Positions 26,879 through 39,261 of a stretch of DNA of 64,000 bases are shown piece after piece. Source of the DNA: Adineta ricciae (lineage: Eukaryota; Rotifera; Eurotatoria; Adinetida; Adinetidae); the NCBI GenBank assembly GCA_905250025.1, contig CAJNOJ010000051.1, positions 223,121 through 287,120 of the forward strand, written 5' to 3'. The notes below the pieces were generated by a model that did no database searches, was not told where the DNA came from, and saw only the letters and a list, made by a program, of their open reading frames with translations. Position 1 is the stretch's first letter. Every line of letters starts with the position of its first letter. The position numbers and the translations under genes were made by a program.

Positions 26879-27413
26879 TGATCTGAAAATGAATAATAAT
26901 TGATATGAAATAATTAAAAAGAGAATAGCATGACTGGTTTCGTCATAGGATGTGAGAAAACTTGACGTCATCGTTTGCACACCGCGATACTTCTTTTAGT
27001 GGGAAAAAGAAATAAAATTACTCATAGGTCATAACAGTACTTGGTAAGAAACGAAAGTAACTTCTATTTTACTATTTTGAAAGTTTTCGTTAATGTCACG
27101 ACAAATCATATTAATCACTGAAAACAACGACACAATTCATTGATGTACTATTTCCATAATACTTCAAAGTGAACGATGAGACTCTCAGTACGGATGTTTT
27201 GAAAGCCACTCGGTCTGTTTCTCTTTATTATTTATTTGATGTCAAATCCCATGAAGCGGACGTTGTTTTGCATTTTCTCTTGCAAAAGATGTCGCAAATG
27301 AAAAAGGCATGCTCTTTTCTTGTTAATTTGTCTTTGCCTCGAATAATCAATCAACTGTTATAAAAAGAAAAAAGAAGAAACAAAAAACGAAAACAACAGA
27401 ATGTGTTGCAAGA
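26879..27413. other. Spacer upstream of zinc-finger copy C
   Basis: About 530 bp between copy C and the 3' end of RWDD1. A 64-codon plus frame at 27169-27363 shows no recognisable motif. I see nothing else. Confidence 0.45.
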
Positions 27414-28339
27414 CTATTCGTTGACGTCAGATAAATCAATACCAGTTGAGCCTGCATCATCTAATTCTAAATCAAGCATGTCTTCAAATAACGATTCATC
27501 GACTTCAACGACTTCACCACCTGGAAGAAATGATTCACTTGGAAAATATTCGAAGACAAGTAAACGGTTTTACCTTCACTGGAGATAAACTGAATATCTG
27601 AATCATAGAGTGAACGATCTTTTTCGAATAATTGTCGGCCAGTTAATTTCTTCAATTCAGTTTCATCAACTTTAACAGTTTTTTTCAGTTCATTTTGTTC
27701 AGCATCGAATTTCACCTTCCATTTAATGAATGATTCGACAGTAACACGCGTACCTTCAAATCGCTTATGTTCTGCTTCTTCTTCTTCACGTTGTCTTCGT
27801 TCGAGAGCTTCTCGTTGACGAATTTGTCGATTTTCAGATTGAATACTCAATTGCTCAGAAAGATCACTAGCCAATGTAAATATCACCGGCATACCGAGAT
27901 TTTCTTCGCACTAAAATACCGCTATCAGTTGTGTATCAATAATCAAAATGAATATTTACGATTTTCTGAATTTCGCTATCGAATGCGGACGTATCGTCAA
28001 CATTGGCAGAGTCAATAATTGTTATTTGTGGTGCTTGCTCAGGATAATTCTCATGGAAAGTTATTTCCAGTTGAAGAAAAGCTGAACGCAAAGGAAACCA
28101 TGTGACACAAATGTCAATGATCAGAAAGACTCACGTTTCAAACTGTCTTCATCATTGGTTGTTGGTTTCACCATGAGTGTAAACTTAGGAAACGGATCCT
28201 CGGATAGTACTGTACTAATTGGAAGATGAATATATAAATCAAATACAATGGATTAGCTCGAAAACAAACCTATAATTTCATCTGGATAGATGGAATTGAG
28301 TGCCTCGATTTCTTGCAACTGTTCTTCTTTCGCTGACAT
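27414..28339 (-). CDS. RWDD1: RWD domain-containing protein 1
   Basis: Five exons. The RWD domain begins MSAKEEQLQEIEALNSIYPD and includes FLQLEITFHENYPEQAPQI, with the YPxxxP turn typical of the fold, and CEENLGMPVIFTLASDLSEQ. An acidic/basic coiled region follows (ALERRQREEEEAEHKRFEGT), then the DFRP-binding-type tail FIKWKVKFDAEQNELKK and KLTGRQLFEKDRSLYDSDIQ. The end is acidic (VDESLFEDMLDLELDDA). RWDD1 homologues bind and stabilise DRG GTPase partners and associate with translating ribosomes. The layout and length of about 240 residues match human RWDD1. The last intron was placed to give the conserved VEVDESLF segment. Confidence 0.93.
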
Positions 28340-28463
28340 GCTTTACTTAATCTAGAATAACGAGAAGGAATTGGAATGAGAATGAACTAATAAAAAGAAG
28401 GAAAAAGATAAATTGGAATATCGAACAAAATATCACTTTATATGAAAATTAAATACAATTCAT

Positions 28464-29582
28464 TCAGTCAGTCGAGTCGGACGGTTTTGCATCTGATTTT
28501 GATGATTTGTCTTTGTCTTTATTATCATAGAATTGAAGGCGACGTTGTCGAAGTTCTGAATACATACGTAAATCTCAAAATATCTCACCAATCAAATCAG
28601 TTTACCTTCTAGAGTAGGTTCTGTTGTGTTAACAGGTTCTGGAGGAGGATTCTCCTTTTTTGTTTCGGTTGAGTCATTTTGTAAACTAGCAGCAATCGCT
28701 TCGTCCAGTAATCTTTTATTCGCTGCATCATCTGCATCTTGTAATGATTGAGCGAGAACCTTTTGTAATGCTTTGTCTTCCGCATTATCTAATTCGACAC
28801 TCGCTTTTATTGCACGTTGAATGTCTTGGTCGTTGAAGGCGGCCGATGATGATGATGATGATGATGATGACGTTCTGTTCTTGTTTTTTCTTTCAGCATC
28901 GGTACGTTCAGTTAACGAGCGGTAATACGCAGCATCAATTGTATTATTCAACAGTTTTTCATCCGCAAGACATGGCGGCAGAAATCCATTGACGATAAAT
29001 ATTGAATATCCACTCTGTTGTAATTGTGCGAGATATAATTGCAAATATGTATTCGAAACTAGTTTAGGCACAGTCGAAATCGAATTTAAATCAAAATATT
29101 GTGAGCCAAAACGTCGTATGGTTAACCAGTGTTCACGTAAATTACAGATATACGCTTGGACTGACTGTGGATCTGCACGTGCTTGTTGAGCCATAGGTTG
29201 TTGACTCGCATAGGGAACAAGTTCAATGTCAAATACTTCTAAAGCTTTTTGTAGAACTTGAATACTGAAAAATCCCGTATCTAAATCAATTCAAGCAATG
29301 GTCAACTGAATATATAAGAACTTTCATAACTAACCATCCATGTTTTCTGATTCACCGGATCGATGTCCTAGCACACTTCTCTCTTGCTCATCGATAGCAC
29401 TGAAATAGGAAAATGTTCGTATAAGATAGTGACAACTTGGTTCCGTCATACCGTGCAATATCTGCTAGGGAAATAGCTGAGAAATATTCACGTTGTAACA
29501 GATTATTTAATGCATGTTGAGCGCAAAGTGAGCCTTCTTGTGTTTCATGATAAATACCAGTTAGTCGTTCAACTTCGTTCAT
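28464..29582 (-). CDS. ATXN3: Ataxin-3 deubiquitinase (Josephin family)
   Basis: The Josephin domain opens after a short leader as GIYHETQEGSLCAQHALNNL with the catalytic Cys. It continues QREYFSAISLADIAR, TGFFSIQVLQKALEVF, LREHWLTIRRFGSQYFDLNS (catalytic His and Asn) and YLAQLQQSGYSIFIVNG. Three ubiquitin-interacting motifs follow: DIQRAIKASVE, VLAQSLQDADDAA and LLDEAIAASLQN. A run of nine Ser lies before the first UIM; the vertebrate polyglutamine is absent. The tail is ELRQRRLQFYDNKDKDKSS. The enzyme trims ubiquitin chains in ER-associated degradation and DNA repair. The full catalytic triad suggests activity. Introns are short. Confidence 0.95.
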
Positions 29583-30043
29583 ATCGATGTATACAAAGAT
29601 ATCTAGAAGAAGTTAGTTGATTATTTTGAAAATCTAACAGAAGCTTGCTTGCTTGCAACGTCATTTTTGTTCATCAATTAATGCATATGATGATACTCGA
29701 ATACTCGTTTGTAAGAAGAAAAACTGAAGATAGATGAATAAAATTTTACTTCCGAATTATATTTAAGTTGTTTTCGAAGAAAAGATAATTCACGTTGTTG
29801 AGAAGTTTACAGATCAATAACAGACTGATTACATAAGAAAAAAGTCAAACAAGATGAATAAAGTATAGATTTAAGAAATAAGTAAATCAAAGAGAGAGAG
29901 GGAGAACCTAGATTGTATCCCCGAAATCGACCAACAGTAATAACAAGATTGAAAGAGAATATACTTTTTATGAGAATAAATTTAAAAAAAAAACGCGTTG
30001 GGTTTATATGTCTTTTTATTATTAATCGAAATTTCGATGCATT
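29583..30043. other. Spacer between TPD52-like and ATXN3
   Basis: About 460 bp of very AT-rich sequence holding the ATXN3 promoter and the 3' UTR of the TPD52-like gene. No coding signal is seen. Confidence 0.5.
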
Positions 30044-30755
30044 CTATTTTTTCTCCTGTGAATTATCACCACCAAAATGAAGATGTTCATCGTGCGTAGC
30101 ACTTGCACTCATACTTCCTCCACTAGCACCATGAAGAGGCTCACTATCGTCGCCATTGAAATCCATAGCTGATTTCGATGGAACAATTTTCGATTTAACT
30201 GCATTCACGGTTGAGCCAAGTGTATTCTCGAATGTTTTGAAGTAGCTTGAATCTGAAATGAAACTGTTAATTGAAACGAGAAAAATCCTTTGTCGATCGT
30301 ACTTCGAAGAGAGCCAAGACCAGATTTCAATGACGAATTCACTGTTTGTAAAGTTGGTGCAATTTTTTCCGAAGCAGCACTGAATGTTTCGGCTGTTTTT
30401 TGATAAGCTGTTGTTGATTTAATGTCACTAACAGTATCGTTCCAATCTTGCTTCAAATCATCAACGAAACCAACACCTAACAAAGTTTTCAATTCGTGTT
30501 CGCGTTTCAATTTGGCACCAAGAACTTGACGTAGAGTAACGATTTCATCTTGAACTTTCATCAATTCTAATTGACAATACACGTGAGTGGACATCGTAAA
30601 AAGCATGTGAAGGATTTACCCTGACGATAATCTTCTTCTTGTTTAAGACGATCATCTTCGCGTAGAACGAATTGTTGTTGATTATTGTTAATACCTGAAG
30701 CTGATGAATCTTCATCAAATGGTTTTGGCATTTTAGTTGATTGTTGCTTGTCCAT
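30044..30755 (-). CDS. TPD52: Tumor protein D52 (TPD52) family protein
   Basis: Exon 1 reads MDKQQSTKMPKPFDEDSSAS and ends DDRLKQEEDYRQ. A 53 nt intron leads to the coiled coil ELMKVQDEIVTLRQVLGAK, then LLGVGFVDDLKQDWNDTVSD and the family block STTAYQKTAETFSAASEKIA. The last exon gives SSYFKTFENTLGSTVNAVKS and ends DNSQEKK. TPD52 proteins are small, oligomerise through the coiled coil, and act on intracellular nanovesicles and lipid droplets. The length, about 190 residues, is normal. The start is the first Met, upstream of the conserved coil. Confidence 0.9.
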
Positions 30756-31288
30756 TGTACTTTTTTTTCTCTAAAGAATCGTGATCTACAAATAAAACAT
30801 TAACTACAAACAAAATTTCAATTGAGAAAACAAAACTTCGTCCTATCGATTGACTCGCATTTGAAATAATCTTACACCTGGCAAAGGTCATTCCTCTTTT
30901 CATGACGACGACATTTGTTTTATGTATGGTTTTTTTTTCTTCACTAAATATCGCTCGTCGATGCTTACTCAATATAGAACGAACGATCGAATTTACGAAG
31001 ATAAAATCATGAATCAAAGCACCGTTTCAATGATATCTGCAATGAAATAGAAAAAAAGATATATAGTTGTTATGAATTGCTTGTTTTGTTTGCCTTAAAT
31101 TGAATTCAAATATTAATATCTAGTAGATAATTTCCCGATGTTCGATATTTAACATAAAAATACAAGAGACAGAAAACAAAATCGAATAGCACGAACAGAT
31201 CAGAAGGAAATAAAGAGAATAGAGAACAAGGCTGAGAGAGATATATTTGACCACTCGATTGAGTACTGTTCGAGATCGAAGAAAAAGA
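30756..31288. other. Spacer between ITFG1 3' end and TPD52 5' end
   Basis: About 530 bp, AT-rich, containing 5' UTR and promoter sequence of the TPD52-like gene. Minus-strand frames at 30733-31017 and 31120-31362 are hydrophobic low-complexity translations of AT-rich DNA and are not taken as genes. Confidence 0.5.
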
Positions 31289-33999
31289 TCATAGAGCATC
31301 GTAATGAAACGCTTGTGCTTGAACTTTACGTTCGCGATCATCTTCCAGCTAAAAAAAAACAAGATTCATTCGTCATTTTCATCCTTCAGAAACCAAGTTT
31401 TCGATGCACGAACCTTTTCACGATATTGTAATATAGCAAGTGCACCAGCTAACACAACCAATGTTACACCTAATGCAATGCCTGTATGCAGAATCATTCG
31501 ACTCGGTGTGATGAAAAGTTTGCTATGCCATCTAAAGCAACGGAAAGAAATTTTGCTATAAATTTTTATCGGGATAGATGTGTTTTACTTTTCAGGATTC
31601 ATTAGTGGTGATGGAACAACGACTATTTGAGAGTTAGGAATCATTTGCGTATAAGTTCGAATTAGTTTATTCTAGAAAGTAGGAAAGTATGAGGGCTCTG
31701 ATTGGAAACAGATAAAGATGTTGGCAGTACAAACCGATTCCATATTTGGTGGTACTCCAACAGTTATTTTTTCAACGAAATTTGGTGTTGAGCCAAGACC
31801 AATGATAACATATGGAAGTTCAAGTGTCATTTGACCCGATTGAGCCATTTGAACAGCTAAAGGAAGCGTTTATAACAAAAAGAGAGTATCTTCGTCATCC
31901 ATACCTGCCAGTTTCACCCAATAATCTTTGATGCCATTCATAATTGTTATGGTTTCCATTTTAACCGATTGTCCCGGTTGGTTGTTTCCATAGGGCTACG
32001 ATTGAATACGAATTTCAACTCAAGTCATCTCCTCTACAAGCTTACCAGTTTCTTTTGACGTGAACATGTCTCACAGGAAAATGTACTGATAACTAGATGG
32101 AAATAATACAATAGAACAGAGGTGATATGTTGCCTGTATATATATATACCCATGACTTTGATGAAATGTACATCTTGCACAAGAGAATTTTGAAAACCGA
32201 TCAGTTTAAAATTCTGATTTTTACTTCCTTGTAACACAAGCAGATCGAGATAACCCTAGAAAACATGAAATGAAACTTCTGACAAACGATATTCTGGACG
32301 ATTACATTTTCTAACACATCGAAAAAAACAGCCATGGTTGCATTAGTTGCAGCTAAGATAAATGATTCTTCTCCTTGCGGTGTGAATGTTCGATTGTAAG
32401 TACACGGTGTATTTACATCACTTTCACATGGTCGATTTTGCAGAACAATAGGAACGGTACTTCCTGAGGAACTAAGACAACAAAAAATCAGTTGAAGTGT
32501 AGAAATCATATCATTGTTCGACATACGTTTGTCTCATCACTGCCACCATATCGGGAAAACCATCGAGATTATAGTCCGCAACTTTGACACTCAGTGGTAT
32601 TTGATCGAGTGGTGATGGGAGTTCTTTGGTTAGAGGAAATCGAACACCATCTCCAAATTTGATCGGTAGTAGATGCCACTAAAAGGAACACATGATATCT
32701 TGGAAAAAGCGAAATAGCATTACTGCTAGTACATACTGCGTCGTCATCTCGCACATAAATTTGACTTTTACTACAACTAGTATCCATGCAAACCGGGAGA
32801 ATATGTTCTAATTCTCCATCGGCATCTAGAAAACAAATTTTATGTTTATAAAGATGGTAAGATTAAGTGACTTTTGATCCTAACCAATGTCAGCAAAAGT
32901 TGATAGATGATAAATCGCAACACCGGGTGGTGGATCGTATTCTTTATACAATTTGAAAGCTTCGATTGGTAGTTCATAGATGCGAAATTTCGGTGCATTG
33001 TTCACGTCAAGTGTTAAAAATAGATCTAATCGATTAAAACAATAAACATCCAGGGCTTTCAACTGAATGACGCTAACCTGCAACTAAATCATGATTCAGA
33101 TCTACTGTCGCTTGCGTTGCACCTGACCGAAGTCGTTCGGCAACAGGTAGATCTCTGATGCGAAATGTCATACGATTTTTACTAAAAACATACTCCACTT
33201 ATGTGTTTTGTTTCAAGAAAAATAACCGGTCTTACAAGAAGAGACAGGCTGGCTTAAACGTTGTATTATCAGTGCTCATCATTCCTAGCAATTCAACATA
33301 CGAATCACCATTTGCACTGGAATGAAAGAAAAAGCATATGATTATGAAAAAGATATTTCCCAAACAGTTGACTAACTCGAGTGTTGTAGGAATATTTTCA
33401 AACAAATACTCAGTCGGATGCAATTCGCCTAGGAACGATTGAAAATAGAATAAGTACAACAATAATATTCGATTTCTTACTTAAGTTAACACGATTACCC
33501 CATAGAATTCCTCCGTTGTATCCAATCTGGTCACTTTTTGTCTTGTAAAGCACAAACAAATCCAATTTACTGTCGCCATCAAAATCTGCTGCGGATGCAT
33601 CGTAAATAATACCAGTTATATTCACTTTACATATCTCTTTCGATGTTGTTGATCGGTCATCATTGACCATAATTTTAATTTCATCACCTAAAACCAATCA
33701 CGATTCACCGCTTCAACTCGCATGTTATATTTACCTTTAGTATTTCGACAGAACACATCGACTATCTTATCAGCGTTAAAATCTCCGAATGCCAATGGAA
33801 TACAATCATCGATGGCAAAGTTTTTATTGTTTCCAAAGTTGATATCGAAGACACGTTTCTCATCGCCGTGATTATTAGAAGATTTTTTCGTAGAGTCACT
33901 TTTTCCGCTGACAAATGTTTGGCAAACGAGAACAAGAAGGAAAAAATGACGAAAAAAATGTGAACAAGGTAAAATACGGAATTGCTTCACATAATTCAT
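31289..33999 (-). CDS. ITFG1: T-cell immunomodulatory protein / LINKIN (ITFG1)
   Basis: A many-exon gene. A signal peptide (FRHFFLLVLVCQTFVSGKS) is followed by FG-GAP beta-propeller repeats with their Asp-rich loops: AFGDFNADKIVDVFC, AADFDGDSKLDLFVLY and ADYNLDGFPDMVAVM. The C-terminal extracellular part includes TPQGEESFILAATN and the run up to WHSKLFITPSR. It ends in one membrane helix (ILHTGIALGVTLVVLAGALA) and a short basic tail finishing AFHYDAL, very close to the vertebrate end. ITFG1 is a type I membrane protein; the worm homologue LINKIN supports cell adhesion during collective migration and works with RUVBL proteins. The domain order and length match. Confidence 0.93.
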
Positions 34000-34809
34000 A
34001 TCATCTACAAAAAAACTTTCAATTCTGATTTATTTTCTCATCGTTCTGATACTTGCAGCGCGTTTTTCTATGGACTAAATGAAGAAAAACATCACTAGAC
34101 ATAAATTAATATTATTCATCGACTGCAAAGAAACAAACGTGTGCACGTCGTCGAAAACGTAAATCATAACAGACGGAATACTCACTAAGTAAGCATCAAT
34201 CACACAGTGTTTACATGGTTGGTTCAAACTTCTGTTCAATAGAATTAATCAGCAACTTTTCCGCGAAAATATCGACAAAAATTAACATAATATTTAGATA
34301 AATCATGTGAGTATGTATCATCTGAAACTACACGATATTTTTCTCTTTATTTACACCGTAAACAAGTGCGACATCTGTCGATACAAGAAGATGCTTATTA
34401 GGACTTTTGTGCGGATAGCTTTTGGGTAGAAAAATATTGACGTAGGACATTGAACTAACATTAGATTCAGTAAAATACAAATCATTAGTGTTTATGAATT
34501 ATTCTCTCATTCCAGCGTATTCACATAACTCTTCGTAGGTAAAGAGTATCACGTTGAAATACCCCCATAACTACATTCTCAAAAACCCATAAGGCATGAA
34601 AAAAGTGAGATATTCCTCGTAAAATAGAGAGAGAGAGAGAAAGAGGGTGAGTACAAGGAGGGGAAAGAAATAACGAAGAGAGCGAGTATAATACATGTTG
34701 AAACTACAGATTGTATCATTCAGTTGTCGAATACATTGCATCGCGTACACCCGTTTGATAAGATTCAAGTCTAATAAATCAAGTATACAGACGAAAAATG
34801 AAACTGACA
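34000..34809. other. Divergent spacer, ITFG1 and small membrane protein
   Basis: About 800 bp between divergent genes, likely containing both promoters. A GA-rich run lies near 34625-34640. I see no coding signal. Confidence 0.5.
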
Positions 34810-35264
34810 ATGTCTGCCTCAAACGTACATAGCCAAGAAATTTATGATGAGCTTATAGGTTTGTTACACCGATTTCTATATATTTTCACCAGAGAATCTT
34901 ATGGTTGCACCCAGAAATGTACTATACGAAGCCTATAATCGGGCTATGAGTACGCCTGTTCTATAATGCATTCATGATGCATGACGTCTTATCTTTTTAC
35001 TTTCCATACAAAGCCTTGAGATAAATGATGGTTCAAAACATATATATTCTTCTCTTCTACTAGGATTCGATCAAGCACTGCCTTTACTTGCTGTCGGAGT
35101 TATTAGTATAGCGCTCGTCGTTGTGTTTGGATTTATTCTTTGTCATATGGATATGAAGGGTGATCATTGTAAGTATTGCTAAGACAATAGATTTACTTTT
35201 TAATTGACTATATTTATCGTGTATCGTAGCGTATCAATCACGTGGTTTTTACGTCGAAAATTAA
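34810..35264 (+). CDS. Small single-pass membrane protein, about 66 residues
   Basis: Three exons: 34810-34858, 35064-35168 and 35230-35264. They read MSASNVHSQEIYDELIGFDQ, then a 23-residue hydrophobic helix (ALPLLAVGVISIALVVVFGF), then CHMDMKGDH and a short tail SYQSRGFYVEN. The phases fit and donors and acceptors are good (GTTTGT, GTAAGT; TAG). The first intron, about 205 nt, is long for this region and could hide an alternative exon. There is no cleavable signal; an N-out, C-in orientation is suggested by the charged tail. I do not recognise the family. It is the only plus-strand gene between 22 and 50 kb. Confidence 0.65.
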
Positions 35265-35995
35265 ACAATAATCCTATCTTCATCTTAGTTGATTAGCATT
35301 TTCAAGTAGATATTTGATGTTCATTTCATTTTATTTTTTTCTTCTTCTCGTTTTTGTTGCTTCTATGAATGTTGTTATATAAAAAAAAAATAGAAGAATG
35401 AAAACAAGCAAATATAATTAAAACACCAGTTTACCATCGGTCATCGTATGAGCTCTAGATACATGGCGAGTAAAGAAGTATTTCACAGAATTCACGGAAA
35501 AACAATAGAAGAAACATTTGCTACAAAATAAGACAAGCGAAAGCAAAAGCTGCAGCATCTTTCTTTCCGAATCTTATTTTGCAGGAAATCATTGAGTCAA
35601 AGACAAAAAACAAAGGACTAAATTGATCATCTTGATACACATCTTATACTTCATTTCTAATAAATACAACACGGAGATTCGCAAGTGGAAAGAACGGAGT
35701 GGGTCAGATCTTACACCGGGACTTGGCTAAACTTAAGTAAATATTATCTATACTTTCTTATGTTGTGATGAACTGCATATTTCAATTTCTTGCTTCGCTT
35801 TTTGGATGTTAATCGTAATTTAATTGAATCATTTTTCATGAATCGAATTGTTATCGATGGCCATTGTAGAAAAGTGTTTGAATGATACATTGTTTTCAAC
35901 TTCATATTTTTCTTGCTTCTTTTGTATGCAACACTCTGTCGTACGTGCATGTCAATGAATTTGATGTGACACACGCAGACGGTGTTGCGTAATCC
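35265..35995. other. Convergent 3' spacer
   Basis: About 730 bp between the small membrane protein and the opposed AMD1 gene. A minus frame at 35744-35974 has no motif. Nothing else is seen. Confidence 0.5.
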
Positions 35996-37544
35996 TCAGC
36001 TAGGATGCTTTTTATAATAGCTGTAGATCAGATCATGATCAATTAAACAAACGATTTGATGATCGGTACGATCATAATCCAAGTATAAAAATGATTTTCG
36101 ATGAAGATCAAGGCTTAGGTCAGCCTATTGGAAAGAAATCGTAAGACAAGACGTTTTTACAGGACAAAATAGTTACCTTTCCGCCAAAGATTGTTGTTGT
36201 GAACTTGCCCGGATTGAATATCTTGACCACTTTGTCAATGATTTCATTGTACTGGTGGTACGGTACATTAGTTTCGAAGCTGACATACGAAAAATCTGGT
36301 TCCGGTGTGATGTGAATAGTAAAGTAATAACCATCAGGCAAAAGACCATTCATTGAATATCCACATGGATCGAATAGATAATCAAAGATTTTCGCATTGG
36401 GAAAAATTTTGTCAATGCCAGCTTTCTACAGAAAGAATATTAATCAACAAGGGGTAAAACGAACTCTATGTAGAACAGTTGCTCTCAAAAACTATAGTGC
36501 TTTTTCATTATTCATTCTCTCTATTAATACGATCCGAACGTACTTGTGTAGCTTCAGTCGCTGAATTTGTATTTTCTTGGTAGAAAATCTTCATTACGTT
36601 CGGATCGGGGTCGGTCATGATCACCTCCAATGTCTGAGTTGATTTCGTGCCAACGCATGACTTGTCAAGCGTGTATAAATACCTAAGCAAATAGTGTACT
36701 TTGAACTTTTCAATCAAATAAAGTACAACAAGTTTGCGACGAGTTGATTTCTTTTGATGTTATGTCAACATATGAGATAGTGTAAATAGTTTCAGACTAT
36801 CTAACTTCTCTATTTTCATATTCATTCAGCTGTTTTGACTCACCAACAATCGACGTTTGTACGACCGAGAACGTAAGCACTGCCGCCTACAATAAAAATT
36901 TAAAAAAAGGCTATCGTGTCTGTCAAGCTAGGAATACATGCTTGTATTTACCTTCGAAACACGAATCGAGATAAGCGACCTAAAACTGATAAGTGTAAAA
37001 AAGTGTAATCGGATTCCAAAGTCCATTACTTCATGATCGAAACTTGTGTGTGGTGCTTTTTGTAATTCAGGACGAAGAAATTTTCGACGACTATAATAAA
37101 CTTGCTTAAATAAACAAATAATTAGATGATTAGATATTGCAGGGTATTTATTGTCATTTTTCTTACATCAACTACATCGAATCCACAATAATCGCGAGCA
37201 AGCCCTAACAATGGTTGAACAGCATGGAGTAACGTTGTTTCTCCACATGTTTTTAATACCAAATGTGTACGAAAAACAAACATGCTTGATTCGCTCAATA
37301 CATATGTGTCCGTTGTATCTGATTGAGCATATCGAAGTACTTTGCAGTTGACCAAATCCAGGACTTCTTCCATAAGATCCCTGTACAAAATATATTAACA
37401 TATGAATCACGAAATTATTCGAGTAATTTACCGAGGAATATTTCGCAAATCATTTTGTGGCGTTGGATTATTTGGATCAGTCGTATTTGACGTAAACCAA
37501 AGTTCTAATAATTTCTCAGCGCCCTCAAAAAAATGACCGGTCAT
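35996..37544 (-). CDS. AMD1: S-adenosylmethionine decarboxylase proenzyme
   Basis: Starts MTGHFFEGAEKLLELWF. The next exon carries TDTYVLSESSMFVFRTHLVL, with the LSESSM self-cleavage site whose first Ser of SS becomes the pyruvoyl group, and KTCGETTLLHAVQPLLGLAR. Later exons give YYSRRKFLRPE, YVLGRTNVDCWYLYTLD, FDPCGYSMNGLLPDGYYFTI and HITPEPDFSYVSFETNVPYH. The last exon reads ADLSLDLHRKSFLYLDYD and ends KKHPS. The enzyme makes decarboxylated SAM, the aminopropyl donor for spermidine and spermine. Key residues are all kept, so the proenzyme should process itself. A possible upstream ORF in the 5' region is described separately. Confidence 0.95.
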
Positions 37545-38330
37545 TCGTACCCGTTTACTTGACAGATAAAGACGACAAAAGATCGGTGATTGTACAGAGT
37601 ATCGGTTTTTTTTTCTACAAGTAAAGTATGATATTGTTGCGTTTATATATACATACAGATATATATATATATATATACAATGTCAACATTACATTTTTTT
37701 CTCTCTTTTCCTTTTCTTTTCTCTTTTTCTACGTTGCGCTCGTTGAATCGCCATCGAAACAACCAGACGAGTAGCAAAATTACCCTTGTCGGCAATCGGT
37801 AGAAGTATAAAGGAATCTCGCGCTCTCTATTCTATTCTCATACTAGTGTTTTTTTTTCTTCCAGCTTGAAAACGACATTAATTATATATAGGGAAAAATA
37901 GGTTGTTTTCTGATCTGTTTACTAAAATAAAGCCTCTTGTCGACTCATTATTTACGTGTTTTGATAACGCTTTTACGCAATTAAGTAATCATTCGAAATG
38001 CACAATCATCCACTGATTATTTTTACCCACTCTTAAGAAAAAAAAATCAAAATTGGTGCATGAATCCTTCTCGCCCGGTTGTATAATGTCCTAAAAAAAA
38101 CAAGAAATGACTATGTAGGAAGTTTATTTGCACAACGCGAATCGAGGTCATAGGTTGTATTATGTTGAAGAAGTTGTTGTTTTTGTCGAATTAGATTGTT
38201 GATCCTCTTAGACGTGTCACTTAACCAATATATTTATTTTCATAGTCAATTTAAATTGCGAAGCAGACAACGATTAAAATACAAAAAAAAAGCTTTCTTG
38301 ATTGAGCGATATTGTAATAATTACATTCTT
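37545..38330. other. AMD1 upstream region with AT microsatellite
   Basis: Contains the AMD1 5' region, an (AT)n run near 37659-37676, a pyrimidine-rich stretch near 37700-37735, and a 21-codon minus-strand upstream ORF at 37689-37754. The rest is the 3' flank of the KCTD5-like gene. Confidence 0.5.
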
Positions 38331-39261
38331 GAACCACGTTCTTGCAAAATCTGAAATTATTTATTGATTGAATTATCTTCTCTCATTTCCTATTGGTTCC
38401 TTACTTTCACTCGAGGTGACAAACAACTACTGTTCTCTTCTCGTACGTTTCGATCGTACTGTTTGGAAACTATACACAAAAATTCACCCTCGGGATAAAT
38501 ATAACTTGAGCCAACAGGCGAGTGACCAATAAGCTAAAAATTCCAAATATCCGTTACTGATTTGCTGCTGTATATCTCACTACGAACCTGTTCAAACTTC
38601 CAACCATCAGTTAATGAAGACATCAGATGTGTAATTTCCTTCTCTTTGCATTGCATTACACGATACACACGGTTTGTTGTTCCCTGAAGCAAAAAAAGAA
38701 GAAGTATGAACGAGAAATTCATCAGAACAGATTTGACATCGTTCATTACATCATCAGCTTTTCGTTTATCTCGTTCACGAATTCGTTCTTTGACGAGTTC
38801 AATTAACGTTTGAATGTTATAAAATTCTGCTTCTTCCAAGACGCCTTCCTCGACAAGATTGTTTTCTAGAATTAATTTCCCATGACGAAGATAGCTAAAG
38901 GAAAAATCCCGAGAAATTCAAGTTTACAAACAACATCTCCTTGTGTTTTACTTTAGAACGACGTTGAAATAATCTGGATCACGATCAATTAAGTATCCAC
39001 CTTTGTCATCCTTACAAATGCAAACATGAATGAATTATTAATTCGACAACATTCACTTACTAAATCAGTTTTCAAATCGGAATTTGACTGACATAAACGA
39101 CTAAGAAAGGATTCTTCTTTCAACAGGGTTGATCGCGTCGTCAAGAAATGTCTTCCACCGACATTCAGCAAAATCCAGTCGCTTTTAGTATCGAATAATT
39201 TCGATCGAGTGTCGATACTACTCAGCGATATCGTTTCGATATTATCATCAACTGTTAGCAT
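38331..39261 (-). CDS. KCTD5: BTB/T1-domain protein, KCTD5/2/17 type
   Basis: The start is [19 protein letters not shown]; the T1/BTB domain then begins [20 protein letters not shown] and runs through [32 protein letters not shown] and [20 protein letters not shown]. The C-terminal domain has [27 protein letters not shown] and [13 protein letters not shown] final small exon encodes ILQERGSRM, the same last residues as vertebrate KCTD5. These proteins form pentameric cullin-3 substrate adaptors; KCTD5 and its paralogues target G-protein beta-gamma. The five or so exons are separated by 50-70 nt introns. Confidence 0.93.

Noticed and set aside
37659..37676. (AT)n run as a possible origin or cruciform
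   Set aside because: A simple microsatellite in an AT-rich 5' region; nothing else supports a function.
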